From Phytoseiulus persimilis (lineage: Eukaryota > Arthropoda > Arachnida > Mesostigmata > Phytoseiidae), in assembly GCA_037576195.1 (NCBI GenBank), contig CM075102.1, positions 40,544,745-40,608,744 of the forward strand: a stretch of 64,000 nt of DNA. Direction: 5' to 3'. Under the pieces are notes generated by a model. It did not search any database. It was given only the letters and a program-made list of their open reading frames with translations, and was not told the origin of the DNA. Every line of letters begins with the position of its first letter. Position 1 is the first letter of the stretch. The position numbers and the translations under genes are program-made. Shown here in pieces: positions 50,101-60,885 of this stretch.

Positions 50101-53100
50101 TGTTCTACGTCTTTCACCGGGCGTCGTCCCCGTTTGATATGCGAAAGGACCCGCGTGACCTCGCGGCCATGTTTCACACCGTTCTTGCATTCGCTTTTAC
50201 CCACAGATCATCTCAAGGAACCACGTCGAGCCTGATGCTGAATGCAACCATATGGACTGGGTACCACCACCCTCGAGGGCTTTGTATTCACGCTTTGAGC
50301 TGACCGAGCCTCTCCGAACGTGGAGGCTAGTCGAGAGGCGCCGGCTGAACCAGAGAACCCGTTTTGTTCGCGATGTGCGCCGCCGCGAGTTCGTTTTTTT
50401 TTTCCAGAAATCCGGGCTTTGCTTACTCCTTCTCCGCAACAGACTCGTGTCACATGAGGCTGAAGCTCGAAGCGCATAGAATTCCACCGTTAGGTCTTCT
50501 CTCCGATGACGAACAAAGGGAGGAAGTTTCCATCCGGGCGGGACAGTGGATTCCGTCTTGTTCTACGGCGTTCTCGGACGTGGCGCGTATTTCTCGCTCT
50601 GAGAAAGAGCTTCAGGTAGAGGTCAAGTCTAGATGGTCTTCGAAACATCCTTTGAGCCATTTCAGCACCTTCAGAAACCAGAGGACAGAGACCTCTGGAA
50701 AAATCCTCATCCAAGACTCAACTGCGACCCGTGTCCCAATCCGAAACCCCGAAGCGATGGAGACGAGCCCTCTCCTCGCAAGCAAAGTACGTCGCTCGCT
50801 GCCTCACTCAATCTTGTCGAAATCAGCTCCGTCAGGATCGACGCCATGGCAATGATTCGTCGATCGATTGCCTAATCTTACGGACGTGTGAGTGACAGAC
50901 TCAGAAGTAGTTGCTGCGAAGGGACGATGACCTCCGCATACCTCCCTTCACCGAAGGAGCGGCGTGGTGACGTTGAGGATGGTGCGGGTGTTGCGCGCAT
51001 CCGGTTTCGACGAACCCGTGGGACAGAAACGAGGCTGTAAGAGGATACAAGGTTCAGACTGATGGTCTCAGGACGGGTTCGCGTCACGTGAGGCAGTAGT
51101 TCCACTCATCAGTCCATGTATCCCTCGATCCTTTCATTCATCATTTTTCTCTCCTCCGATCCAATGGCTCCTTCGCCACCTAGATCGGCACAATCGAAGT
51201 TCTCAGTTCAACTGCACACGAACAGCCTTCACCAGCTCGGCCTCTGCGAACGGATTCCGCTACGGGTTCGGATCAAGGTTTGGCGAAAATCGTATTCTCT
51301 CCTCATCTTGAGAATAGCTCGTCTTCAAACCGATCTTGGAGAAACACGGGTTGCGATTGCACGTCTCGTTGCTTTTAGGTAAACATGCAGCAGAACAAAA
51401 ACAGTTTCGTCTCACCACCGGGGAGGGGTTCCATTCAGTCATATCGAGTAGTCAGACCACTGGCTTCGAATGACCCTCATTCCTCCAGCCGGTCGGAAAA
51501 CTCGAAGTGTCAATCGGACAACGATCAACGACTCGACTCCCTTCCGCATGGAAGTTTGGCTTCGGAACTGATATAGCTCTGAAGAAGCTCGGTCGAGATA
51601 TAGCGAGTGGTATGGCTAGCGGTTTCTGCGAACGATGAGAGGGGAAAAGTGCGCAAAACTGGGAACAGACCGAGATGAAGCGAACGTGGTCCAGACAGAG
51701 TCCGTCTAGCTAAAATAACCCTCCGAAAACATTACAGAAAGGAGGGTCATCTCCAGACATTGACAACAGCTCATTCATTCGCAGTGACACACATCGTCGT
51801 GTGCTAGTGACACCATTGCGTTAGGAGACCACTCCGCTAACTTGATGATCCTCTGAGCCAGTTGGTCTGAGCCACTGTTTTCGTTCTTGAGAACGTTCGA
51901 TGCTCGGAACGTACGCTCAGAGCAGGTCACCTCCCTATCAAATCTCGGAGCCTGGAGAATGATCGACCCCAGAAGGATCGAGCGATGTTGACTCGATTAT
52001 CGTCTCGGGAGGAGAACAGATTCTCGATTCTAAGGCACGAGACTCGGTTGCGGAACCTTTCTCCGCCCCATTCGGATTGAGTACGTTGATCGTCGGGTGA
52101 TCATTCTTGAGGAGCTCATGACTCACTCGGATCGATCCCTCGTTTCAATCTCCCCTTCGTCGGTTGCTTTCCGAAATTCTCAACCTATCAGATTTCCAGA
52201 GAGGAGCCCCGGTTCTTTCGAACAGAAGCATGAACACCCGATGATGATGTCTATTTTGGAATGATTTCTTTTCAACGATCGGACATTCACGTGGGAAAGC
52301 AATTCGATCTCCTACATTCTGATTTGGCTAGCAGCCGTCGCTACCAGTACTCACCTTGGAATGGTTCGTTTAGAGGGAAAAACGCAGCAGCACACAAACT
52401 GTGCTCTGCGCTCGATGAGAGAAAAAAATCCAAATCGCGAAAAAATCTAACGCTTCTCTTTGCACCTGTCGGCCAGCCTGCTTGTCTGACTCCTCCACCA
52501 ATGACACCCCGAAAGCAGCGAGAGTTTCCCGCAAAAACGCCGAACCGTCGGGTTTCGAGTGCGGCTGCCAATGGTCTCCTAAGCAACCATCGCCCATTCA
52601 TCTGCAAGTCTCCGCTGATCTACTTCTACAGGTCAGTGAGAATCATAGGAGGAATCTAGACCGATACTGGAAATCTTGTGCGAGCTCGGGAGCCAGCCAT
52701 CAAGCTTTCAGAGAGATATCGCACTGTTCCCGTCGGGCCCGCGAAGTTTCCAACATCGAAGAACCCAAAATATCATGCGGATATTCAGCTGTAAAATCAG
52801 GTCGTCACTCCTGAAACTGACATTACAGGGACAGTTGACTAGGTAAGGATGGGAGGGGGCTGCGACGATGTAAGATTCGCTACTGCAATGTCTCCTCGGG
52901 GACATGGAGTACAACACTCTAATCGCAGCTGACCGACTATGGAGTGGGTTTTATCTGCGCAGGCTTAGAACGAGGGAATGCTAGGAGTGCAGGTACGGAT
53001 ATTGCTTGTCACAGAACGCGGAAGGAAAACTTTCGGGAAGCTTAGATTCGGAGCTAAGGCATGTGTTGCTGGATTGATGGTTAAAGCATGTTTCAGGCTC

Positions 53101-56100
53101 TGGAGTTCTCCTCGTTTCGACTCTCGGTGGGTCCTGCATGGGCGGGAAAGGGCAAGGGAGAAGAGAAGATGTGGCGGAAGTGTTGATTCCGAACCGAGTG
53201 AGGTGTACTCACCAACATTCTCCATACTTTGGGTGAGCAAAGCCTCGAACGTGTGAAGACTATAACTTTCAGCGTCGAGTCCTCTGGCTAAGGCGCTCCG
53301 AAGGTGAGCTTCGTACTCTTGAAGAAGTCTACTGGTGGGCGACTGCTGATCTCTCTCGCGGGATGGAACCACCTCATCGGAACTGCTCGGCATATCACTG
53401 TTTTCATTCGACGAACTAGGGGTCGTTGCGTAGCATAAGTTGTCATAGAGGTACTGCTCTGAAGAGTGTTCCGGAGAGTTGTTGTCGACCAGATCTAGGC
53501 AAAGACTACGTTCAAGGCTTCTTCCTCGTCCTGCGGAAAAGGATACTCATTTAGCGTTCGCCCGATCGCTGGGGGTTCGGATTCTCAGCGTCATCGTCTC
53601 GGAAATCCCACACGATCGCAGAATTGGTCGACATGTCACAAGTAGCGGACATTCTTGGGAGTTTATCTAGAACGCACCTAGTTCAGGTCTTTGGTGATCA
53701 CGTTCCCTGGATGCTTGCCGAATCAGACCTTGGCGACCCATAGATTGCGTCCTCCTTCGAGATTGCTGCAGTTGTTGTTGCTGCTGTTGCTGTTGGATCT
53801 GGGCGTGCAGTTCACTCCTCATCGAGGACAACGAAGTTTGTGGCCGGAGCGGTCCATGATGAGAGGAGCGTGACATGGGAATAACATTTGCGCAATTGCC
53901 ACCGGCGTCTATGGGTGAGCTGTGCGCCGAAGTCGGCAACGGATTCAACATTCGCTTGAGCGTGTTCGCGTCGAGGCTAAGCCCCGCCAGGTCGGACACG
54001 TTCCCACAGGCGGTGGCACAGCGTTCCCTATCTCCCCGTTCGGTTGCTTCGAACACATTGTCCGAACTTTTTGAGCGAGCGTGTTGCAGCGATGTAGCAC
54101 TCGATTGTCGCGGACTGCGAGCGCGGACTCCTGACGACGTCGACGGCTGGTTCAGAGCGTACTGGCTCGAATAGTCCATGCTTTTCGCCTGTTCCTTGCG
54201 AGCGGCATATTGAGCTTGAGCCATTTGCTGCCGAGACCTGACTTGCTGCTGAGGTGTCGGCTGGCCTGAACCAGCAACGGCTTGTCTCAACCTGGGAGTC
54301 GATTGACTGCGATGATCTCCGGCAGCTCCTTGCAGTTTCTGTTGGCTTCTATCCACGTTCGAACGTTTGCTCTTATCGCCCCGGGCAGCCGCGACCGCAG
54401 ATGGCCGAACTGAACTAGCCGCAGAGCTGGCTGGAGGCAGAGTTGGCCGAGGCAAGTTCGAAGCTCCCGTATACCGAACTCTTCCATTCCGTGTTCGATG
54501 AAGATTATCAGCTGTCATACACGTGCATTGTAATTCAGCACCGGAGGTGGCGGCGCGCCCTCGTGACGGCGAACTTGGAGTCGACTGTGGTTTTCGTTTT
54601 CCTTTAACCTTCTGCAAGAACAGATCGAGCCTGTTATTTCTCGGTCACGTCATTCCCCGACAACGTGACTTCGCCATCGATCGGCACGGAAGCATCACTG
54701 TAGCCTCCACGTGTCGACGAGAATATGTATGTATATCTCGCAGTGCATAGGGTGTGCAACTTGAAGCTAGCATTATTAGTATGTACGGTGAAGCCTGGCG
54801 CTCTTGTGCACTGTGGTCCCCATCGATCGATTCCTCAAACCTCGAAATTCTTCTCTGGCCAATTTTCCGTTCCCAACTCGGCATTGCTTCCGCGCACCCG
54901 CTCCTATCCGACCGAGGTCGTTCCGAGTATCGGTACTTGCCTTATTAGCGTCTATTTTGAGCGAATACGAGCTTGATGCCTTTCTCGAGAATTTGAATGT
55001 CGAGGACTGAAATACACGTGGACGGTGTTGGTTCGTGTTCGTGAGTGACGAGGTTGCCGATCACAGTCGAGACATTAGGTGGAACCAAGGTGGGAGCAAA
55101 TGCGAATCTCCACGATGCCCACTCTGAGCATCGCATGCCATGCTACGAGGTACGTGGAATCGGCGATCAATCAATACGAAAATCCACAACATGAGAACGG
55201 AGGAGGTTTCGCGAGACTTTTCGGGATGGAGGAATGACTTTTCCTCAGCGAACTCGACTCGTGATTCGTTCGAATGAGCAGAGGTGCAGTTTTGCTTGCG
55301 CTCATCCGTGGCGAACGTTCAAGGTGAGGAATTTGCCAATGAGGACCACCAAAGGCGGATTGAATCAAAATGAGGTTCATGCAATCCAGGCTGAGCTTCA
55401 ACATGATTCCGTGAAGGTGGTGTGAAATTCATATCCATACATACACACACAGACACGCATTCATGAACATCCGTACACACCAACATCATCGGAAGCTATG
55501 TGGGGCAACTTTTGATCGAGACGATCATCGGGAAGCTGCATGAGGTGACGCGAGGCCGGTCTCGTTGCAGGGGAGGGGGTGGAGAGAATGACAGCATGCC
55601 ACATAAGAGAGTCCCAATGTAAATTCGGGGCTCAAAGGCGGGTCAACCCAATAATCAAGACTTGTTCCTAAGAGTGCTTATGGTAACGGCGTTTCTCAAC
55701 TCACACAACAGTCTCTGAACTGTTTGGCATCGGCAGGCGACGTGAAGTTGAGACCCCAGGTGTCCCCCGAATGACTATCCTTCCAGTAAACGAAACATTC
55801 AGAGGCTTGACCGAGTCTCGTGCCAGGCTGCTGTAGCCGCACATCTAGAATTTTGTCAACCTGCGAATTGTAAGCCGTGATGTGGAAGACGAGATCTGGG
55901 TTGTCTTGGATGCACGTGACATTCACCGGAACCAGATCTTCGGATACCCTCTGCCATTTGATGGCGCCGCCTGCAAAAATCTCGTGTTATCGACTTTTTG
56001 CCTTAGGGGACCAATCGAACGGAGGTCGTGGATGCTTCGCCGGGACGTTATCACTTAGTTTTTGTTCATTCCTTCTCGCTATTTCTCTTATATTTCTCTC

Positions 56101-56671
56101 CTTCTTTCCCTGATCCGCCACAGCTCGAGCTCCCCAGATCAGCTATTTTTCAAAGCAAGCTGACGAGCGCTTGTGATTTGACAATCTCTCGATATCACTT
56201 CGGACTTGTGGTTGGCATCTGAGTCGGCCGTTATTCGGCGTACTGATGCGCTCAGCCGAGCTATCGCTTCTATCCGAGTGTCCCCCGCGTTCGTGGGAGG
56301 GAATGTCAAACAAAACGGAAGAAGAATTGAAGAAAAGGAAAATCGTCGAGCTCATCGTTTTTCCGACATATGCTAATAATTTCACATGAACGAACTCACG
56401 GCGAGCTCTTGGCCGCCTGGAGTTTCGGAAGGAGGTAACACTCGATAGAATCGTTCCGGCGTCGTGTCAAGATACGAGAATTGGTCAGGCAAAGGTACTT
56501 TCTAGAGAAATGTAGCTCGAGCTTACCTGTTCCGCTGACGTGGAAAACCTCAGCCCATAGCCGAAGTAGGTGACCGTCCCTTCGGCGCTTGTCCTGCCAA
56601 GGCGAATTTTCGCCCTGGCGATTCCCCTTCTTCTGCAGGGGTGCGCACGAACAGCCGAGCTTGTTGCCCAT
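19014..56671 (-). CDS. sif: Still life / TIAM-family Rac guanine-nucleotide exchange factor, whole gene
   Basis: Exons in order are 56671-56527, 55970-55705, 54611-53678, 53530-53213, 48191-48069, (candidate 44761-44478), 33347-33174, 32937-32713, 32569-32426, 25601-25136, 25037-24847, 24492-24118, 23528-23067, 22502-22311, 21924-21816, 21668-21456, 21303-21020, 20887-20700, 20576-20324, 20152-19937, 19801-19639 and 19216-19014. All junctions have GT..AG ends and agreeing phases, giving about 1,975 residues against roughly 2,060 in Drosophila. Domains are an N-terminal MGNKLGCSC (Gly2 myristoylation and Cys7/Cys9 palmitoylation are plausible), WH1-like about 20-137, PH about 730-850, Ras-binding about 1027-1095, PDZ about 1105-1190, DH about 1345-1560 and PH about 1565-1750. 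The family activates Rac at membranes to remodel actin, notably at synapses. The donor of exon 20152 is ambiguous (19937 or 19961, same phase). Confidence 0.92.
20324..20887 (-). CDS. sif: sif exons 18-19: rest of the second PH domain
   Basis: Exon 20887-20700 codes [20 protein letters not shown] and [19 protein letters not shown]; exon 20576-20324 codes [20 protein letters not shown], the closing PH helix, then a basic Ser-rich tail ending RTRSRT|GTAAGTG. The junction restores AG|T as Ser in LSNSTSEF. Confidence 0.94.
21020..22502 (-). CDS. sif: sif exons 14-17: DH (RhoGEF) domain and start of second PH
   Basis: Exons are 22502-22311 ([11 protein letters not shown].. [19 protein letters not shown]), 21924-21816 ([20 protein letters not shown]), 21668-21456 ([20 protein letters not shown], the core GEF helix that contacts Rac) and 21303-21020 ([19 protein letters not shown], then the PH strands [18 protein letters not shown]). 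Phases are 0/0, 0/1, 1/1 and 1/0. All conserved regions CR1-CR3 look intact, so exchange activity is expected. Confidence 0.95.
23067..23528 (-). CDS. sif: sif exon 13: linker and start of DH domain
   Basis: It begins [16 protein letters not shown] after CGTTGCAG, runs through a Ser/Pro/Gly-rich linker with a helical [13 protein letters not shown] segment, and ends with the first DH helix, [20 protein letters not shown], followed by VK|GTGAGC. An upstream CAG could extend the exon by about 45 bases, but the position chosen matches the family reading ESL-VCPPPP. Confidence 0.92.
24118..24492 (-). CDS. sif: sif exon 12: end of RBD and PDZ domain
   Basis: It starts after CCGTTGCAG. The PDZ domain runs from [16 protein letters not shown] through the carboxylate-binding GF loop and [16 protein letters not shown] to [14 protein letters not shown]. 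It ends YIESL|GTACGT in phase 0. Confidence 0.93.
24847..25037 (-). CDS. sif: sif exon 11: Ras-binding domain
   Basis: It starts after ATTCCGCAG and codes [20 protein letters not shown] and the ubiquitin-like core to [10 protein letters not shown] before GTGAGT. The domain finishes in the next exon with [17 protein letters not shown]. It should bind activated Ras or another partner, as in TIAM. Confidence 0.9.
25136..25601 (-). CDS. sif: sif exon 10: coiled-coil extension and Ex region
   Basis: It starts after CGTTGCAG with [11 protein letters not shown] and contains [20 protein letters not shown], then [20 protein letters not shown] and [16 protein letters not shown], all TIAM/sif hallmarks. 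It ends with a serine/glutamine-rich tail and ACTG|GTAAGCC in phase 1. It is separated from the PH exons by a 6.8-kb intron. Confidence 0.93.
25602..32425 (-). other. sif: sif intron 9 (6.8 kb)
   Basis: It contains two poly-C runs (26938-26955 and 28579-28592) and a possible alternative first exon at 31050-30823. Other open stretches in it on either strand have no recognisable motif. Confidence 0.6.
30823..31050 (-). CDS. Possible alternative first exon in a sif intron
   Basis: An ATG at 31050 opens a 75-codon frame of ordered-linker type composition ([20 protein letters not shown] and [10 protein letters not shown]) ending in TGA. The in-frame position GATATT|GTATCC would be a phase-0 donor that could join the phase-0 exon at 25601. 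There is no homology that I recognise. It might be an independent small frame or chance. Confidence 0.25.
   Translation of the reverse strand: MSGRRLETQPNNDSDRQMLANKVSPGFRSGSPGYSEESLQNLGRRSISSNGGRDIVSGMDSTTRSLSNQSSVSDS
32426..33347 (-). CDS. sif: sif exons 7-9: N-terminal PH domain
   Basis: Exon 33347-33174 starts after CTATTGCAG with [20 protein letters not shown] and ends [21 protein letters not shown] just before GTGAGT. Exon 32937-32713 continues [18 protein letters not shown] and [20 protein letters not shown], and exon 32569-32426 completes the final PH helix, [20 protein letters not shown]. All three are in phase 0. The first codes MSDDERL directly after the acceptor, so this could also serve as an internal start. 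In TIAM proteins this PH-coiled-coil-extension module targets membranes and scaffolds. Confidence 0.93.
37839..37963 (-). CDS. Possible alternative coding exon with Cys-rich segment
   Basis: An ATG at 37963 reads to the good donor CTCAC|GTGAGT at 37839 in phase 2. The product would be about 41 residues with [17 protein letters not shown], reminiscent of the acylated Cys cluster at the main sif start. No downstream sif exon accepts phase 2, so it would need another exon. Unproven. Confidence 0.22.
40083..40403 (-). CDS. Hypothetical 106-residue open frame
   Basis: It runs from an ATG to TAG with no interruption: [12 protein letters not shown] at the start and [18 protein letters not shown] near the end. 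It resembles no family I know. Other frames of the same stretch are also open, so chance is quite possible. Confidence 0.2.
   Translation of the reverse strand: MVQQLIGTRKYGTLACRNRREQFFLPSRAPSLREFRRSEEFANSVRPNLGVCPPDQGTEVESVVRLSDWIEEGLIKEEDKSSSEEARCILEPDFVRFRVGAKLAIH
44478..44761 (-). CDS. sif: Candidate sif exon 6
   Basis: It is open in the frame reading [20 protein letters not shown] and ending ELAFLKK before the strong donor AAG|GTAAGAT at 44478. With the acceptor GGAAG|AG at 44761 its 284 bases exactly bridge the phases of exon 5 and the PH exon. The acceptor is weak. A much better one (GGCTTGCAG, exon edge at 44828) lies upstream, but from it the same frame meets a stop; other frames of that longer segment read [16 protein letters not shown]. 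The start of this exon is therefore unsure. Confidence 0.5.
45840..46260. repeat. Polypyrimidine tract (about 420 bp)
   Basis: The plus strand is almost wholly C and T with CTT/TCC runs. Long open frames on both strands here (Leu/Pro/Ser/Phe or Glu/Arg-rich) are by-products of composition. Confidence 0.8.
46907..47211 (-). CDS. Possible alternative terminal exon of sif
   Basis: After the acceptor GTGGCGGCAG the frame that matches exon 5's phase stays open for 101 codons, with a basic stretch [12 protein letters not shown] and an acidic end [10 protein letters not shown], then TGA. This would give a short isoform with the WH1-like part but no exchange domain. I see no AATAAA within the next few hundred bases, and the other frames are open too. 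Confidence 0.25.
48069..48191 (-). CDS. sif: sif exon 5: short charged helical segment
   Basis: It starts after TCTTTTCCAG and codes [18 protein letters not shown], a likely coiled coil, then SYNRGSFDS before C|GTAAGTACC. It enters in phase 1, matching the previous exon, and leaves in phase 1. It therefore needs a downstream exon whose length leaves remainder 2 before the phase-0 exon at 33347. Confidence 0.7.
48192..53212 (-). other. sif: sif intron 4 (5.0 kb)
   Basis: I see no exon with convincing limits. Near 53,040-53,140 there is a tRNA-like stretch with weak A- and B-box resemblance, possibly a SINE fragment. Confidence 0.5.
53213..54611 (-). CDS. sif: sif exons 3-4: basic, Ser/Gln-rich linker and [11 protein letters not shown] block
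   Basis: Exon 54611-53678 starts [19 protein letters not shown] and contains QCTCMT, a long Ser/Arg/Gln-rich low-complexity region and a nine-glutamine run near 53,780. It ends CTAG|GTGCGT in phase 1. Exon 53530-53213 starts after CCGCAG with [15 protein letters not shown] and holds the conserved [18 protein letters not shown] block before GTGAGT. Both blocks are typical of arthropod sif and are absent from vertebrate TIAM. Confidence 0.88.
55705..56671 (-). CDS. sif: sif exons 1-2: acylated N terminus and WH1-like domain
   Basis: The start ATG at 56671 opens [12 protein letters not shown], practically identical to the Drosophila type 1 start. Exon 1 ends in phase 1 at ACAG|GTAAGC. Exon 2 (55970-55705) begins after TTTTTGCAG and codes the highly conserved block with [18 protein letters not shown] and [12 protein letters not shown], ending FRDCC|GTGAGT. 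Together they form the WH1/EVH1-like fold of the family. This start marks the long isoform; the promoter must lie upstream of 56671. Confidence 0.92.
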
Positions 56672-59600
56672 CCTCGAAAAACGAACGGCGTCGAGAAGGG
56701 CCTAAAGGGCCGTTTGCAAACACTCGGACACGACAACGCAGCCTCGGCAGCTTCGAACGGCGGCTCTGAAATCAAGCCGAAGATTTTTCCGCTGTTCCGT
56801 TGCTCTAGCTGATGGCCGCGGAGGTGAGCTCCGCACGAGCAAACCACCGATTTTACGTACGGTAAATGACGACGAGATAGTTGACACTGATTCAACTCCT
56901 TCGGAGATTTCCACTTCTGCTGCTCCCCTTTTCGCTGGGACGATCCCGGCCTCTGGAAAGGGACGATTGACTCTCGACGAAAACGCGCACAGAGGGGGCA
57001 GAGGAGCGCGGATGGAAGTAACCCAAGGCGACGACGTACGAGATGACTGCCACCAAGACGTTCCTTCATGCACGTTCATCCTGGAAACGATTCAGAAGGG
57101 CGCAGGTCAATGTTGGTCTTACGGAGGCTCACGGAATTCGAACGAGCGTTCAGTGGATGCACGAGTCGAGGATGGCTCGCTGGCATTATCACTCGTTCCA
57201 TTTCCTGTCATTGGGATCGGTTCGCTGGATCCCAGTCCACTCCCGCGGGATCATTTGGCAAATCATCCGCTCGCTCGGACAAAAAACCGGGCACTCCATC
57301 ACAATCAATCACTCAATCACCCGCTCGCTCGTTCGGGAACACCTCTTAGAGGACGGTTCGCGTCCATCCATCCGCAGCTGGTTTGACCTTTGAATGGATG
57401 CTCGATGTTCGATGAATTCGTGACCACTCATCGCGGGTCGAATAACAGTCACACAGTCATGCCTCGAGCCGATGCCGCCCGGAGCCTGTGACAGATTTCC
57501 GCAGAGAGGCCAGTGGCCACATCGACTCGGGCCTGGCTAAATCATCCCGAGACTCTGGCCTCAGCGCGTCTAACACGAGGTGAAGACGAGTGGCCTTAGT
57601 CTGGGAGAGACGAAACAGCAAGAGCGAACGAGCGAGCGAGCGAGGCCAGCGAACGAGCTACTTCCCCGCACAGAGCCCGCCTCGCGTTTTCCCGCGAAAC
57701 ACCTTCGATCAAACGTGCCTCACTACAGAGCTTTGTCACTTGTGGCCGAAAGTAGCGGGGAGCAGCGAACAGAATCATCGTAGAATTTCCGGAAATCCGA
57801 AGCAGCATTGTACTCGGAACGCCATGATCGCTTCGGAAGCGACGACTGCTCGGGATCGCTGTTGTGGCCGAGTCGGCGACGATGGCGAACTTTGGCGCTG
57901 GTTCCGGAACCGAAAGCTCGACGAACGGGCGACGAAGCATCTGCGAGTCGATAGAGTCGTTCACGAGGCGTGAATTCACGACGAAACACGCTGCGGGAGC
58001 GAATGACTAGAAAATCAGCGAGAAGGTGACCTCGTCTGCTCCGTGGTGCACAGGCGCTGAGGAGAGTCGCTGCTCGAATCGGAACCTCGCTGGCTGGCTG
58101 CTCGGTCGGCGGGTCAGAGCTCGGCTCGTCGCAGCCGTCCCACCGAAAAACGCCTCCGCCACCCTCAGTTTGTGGGGCTGCCTAGCAGCCCAAGGTACAC
58201 TTACACGGAAGGTCTGGCGATCCAGAGTGTAGAATCTCCCCAACGATGGGCACTGTAAAAGAGTAGCACGACGGGAAGAAACAAGGACCCGCCATGTTGC
58301 ACCTCCACGCCCTCGAGCAGCCGAAGAGGCGGCTGGCTCCGTAGCTGCTGGAATTTTTTGTCGAACTGGCGGCTCTTCCACCAGCACTTTTACCGATCCA
58401 AGAAGGGCTTGACACTCTGGGCGTTCATACGCCCAGTACTTCTGGTTTCTTGCAGGGGGCACAACAAGGCACAAATCTTCTTAAGCCTACTCGGTGGCAT
58501 GGGTGTCAGGAAGAAAACGGAACGAAGTACTCTTCGCCTTTACCAGTGGAGAGGGCCGACCAACACACTCCACTGACAGTCAGCCCTGTCAGCCAGCCTT
58601 CGCCATCCATGCTCCGAGCCATCCAACGATGCTGCTATCCAGCCAAGCAGCCATTCCCTCAGCCAACCAGCCACCCAGCCAGGCAGATAGTCTGCTTGCC
58701 CCCCTGCAGCCTGCTGCAAGCTTGCAAGTTGCCGCGAGTCCCGCTTCGCCAGGAAAACTTTCCCCGACGTCCATAGATTCTCAGAGAATCACTCCGTACG
58801 TACTTCACCGGGATAAAAACGCGCACTGTGGACGAAAAATCTTGACGACGGCAAACCCTGATTAGTCTCACCCCGGATGAGGCGCTCCCAAAGAACTGGA
58901 GCTCATCTTTCGAATGCGCTTCTCGCTCCCCTCGGTCTGGGCTCGGGACGAAAACCGGCGCGAATTCATGACGCTCCCCCCGGATTTCAATGAACTCATG
59001 GACTTTTTCTCCCTGGAAGTCCTGGTGGATATCGATCATTATCGATGTGTCGCGGGAGAGAACACATATCGGTGTGTCATGGACAATTAGCGAACAAAGT
59101 GGAGCCACCGATGTAGAAACCGCAACCGAGAAGCAAAGACCGGAATATTTCCGTCAGCCTGTTCACTTTATTATAATTCCTTCGCTCGGTTTCCTTTCCC
59201 TGATGTCCTTTTGTTTTTGGTGTTTGTTGTTATTGTGGGCAGCTGCTGGTGTCCGGTCGGTCCGTCCGTTCGTCTGTCGGTCCGTCCATCTGCTGTGTGT
59301 ATGTGTGTCTGCCTGAGCGAATGTGAGTGTATCCTTGCGTCGGTATGTGTGAGTCGGCGTATGTGTGTGTTCGAGTCCGTGTGCTCCTGGTGCTGGAGTT
59401 TGGCGAGTTCCTTGCTCTGCGTGTGGGTGTGTGCAAGAGTCTGCGGGTGTGTGTGCGTGTCTGTGTGGGTGTGTGTGTGCCTCTCCCTTCGCAAGACTCC
59501 ACGAGTGTGGGTGTATGTGTGAGCGTGGCAATGAATGAAGACGAGGATGAGCATCCTGGGAGGAGATGAAGGGAGGACAACGTTCGCCGCTGGTCCTGCT

Positions 59601-60550
59601 CCGGAATTTCTCTCCGTCCTCCTCTGAGCGTTCCCTCCCCTTCGGCCAGTGTGGAGCTGCCACCGCCGCCGCCACCACCACTCCTGCTCCCTCTGTTACC
59701 ACCACGACCATCGCCCAAAGAGCAGCAGCAGCATCAGCAGAACAGCAGTAGGAACATCAGCAGGACCAGCTTGCCAAACGAACGTTGTCATCCTTCCCTC
59801 CCTTGCTCTCTCTCTCTCTCACTCTGTCTTCCTGCTTTCTTCCCTTCTCTTCTCAGGGGTCGTGACTGCGTAAGGTAGTCAGCCCTCGATTCAGCTGTGC
59901 TGCTCAACCGCTTCTGCCTCTTCTTAGTCCTCCCCGTTCTTCTCAGCTGTGCAAGCTTCTGCCGCAGAGAAAAAGGTTCTCGAATCCCGTCGCACGATGC
60001 TCACGATTTGAAAGCGCAATTTTCAACGGGTACCGCAGTGTTTGTGGGGAAGGAACCGTTATCCTCAGGAGTTGCGACCGCAGCGGAAACCCAGAATTAT
60101 GGGGGAGTTCCCAACTTGTTGATTCAATGGATTTGTATCGCATCCTCCACAAAATCTCCTAAGGGAAGAATTGAGGAAAACAAAAACGGCGTATATCGAT
60201 CGGAACAGTGGCGTACAGGCCTCCACCATATCCGAGAATCGATTCTTACGGTCGAAATAATGAACACAAAACATGGGCTACGTTCAGCAAGCGATATGTC
60301 TACAAGTACTGACGGCGCGACCAAATGGATGGATCGAATGCCGATAATACTAAAGGGATTACAAATTGTCGTAACGAATTACCATCACTGGGCTGTTGTT
60401 CACCTCTCCTCGTCCAACAAACGCATTGCCGATGTCTCACGGTCGATCTCAGCCGACCGACCGGATGACAAGAGAACAATGCCTTCCTCATTCGTGATTC
60501 TTCCGTGTCGCGATGCTGTGTTCCTCTCCCCGACACACTGACAGAAGACT
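56672..60550. other. Upstream of sif; no gene recognised
   Basis: This should contain the promoter and 5' untranslated region of the long sif transcript, though no TATA or initiator can be assigned with confidence. GAGC/CTCG tetranucleotide runs occur near 57,290-57,330 and 57,625-57,660. Open frames are present on both strands but lack motifs. Confidence 0.4.
59240..59525 (+). repeat. Degenerate TG/TGTGTG microsatellite
   Basis: It holds interspersed TGTGTGTG, GTGTGCG and GTCGGTCC runs. The complementary strand reads as long His/Thr/Pro-rich frames, which are simple-sequence artefacts. Confidence 0.85.
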
Positions 60551-60559
60551 GGAACTCGC

Positions 60560-60885
60560 TCCCCGGCTACAGGGTGGCTTTTTCATTCGGGAATTTTCGG
60601 GGCCCATCTTGTTCCGGCTATAACTTTCTCAGTTCTTGGAATATTTTCAAAAATCAAGAAGTAATCGATAGAACATATCGGGGCGGTCATTTCGATTCTA
60701 AATTGGAATGGAGATGATGGAAATTGCGGGAAATGGTTTCAAAAATGACCAAGTCAATATGCAACCGATCGGACTCATGGGGGTCGCTTTGGACGCGCGA
60801 AAGGAAGCCGGTCATTCGCCGGAAAACTGATCGAAGTTATCTCATTCCCTCGAAGAATGGCAAGCGATCGTATACAGGATTCCCA
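60560..60885 (+). repeat. Inverted duplication, left arm
   Basis: It shares long matching blocks with the reverse complement of about 61105-61470: TATCGGGGCGGTCATTTC, then TTGGACGCGCGAAAGGAAGC and GTCATTCGCCGGA. Matching also extends to CTATAACTTTCTCA. The arms differ by many substitutions and small gaps. Confidence 0.8.

Noticed and set aside
59163-59718. Long His/Thr/Pro-rich minus-strand frames
   Set aside because: They are translations of the TG/CA microsatellite in several frames at once.
59897-60541. 214-codon frame beginning with a signal-peptide-like stretch
   Set aside because: It begins with GTG, not ATG, the hydrophobic start comes from pyrimidine-rich DNA, and the rest lacks any motif.
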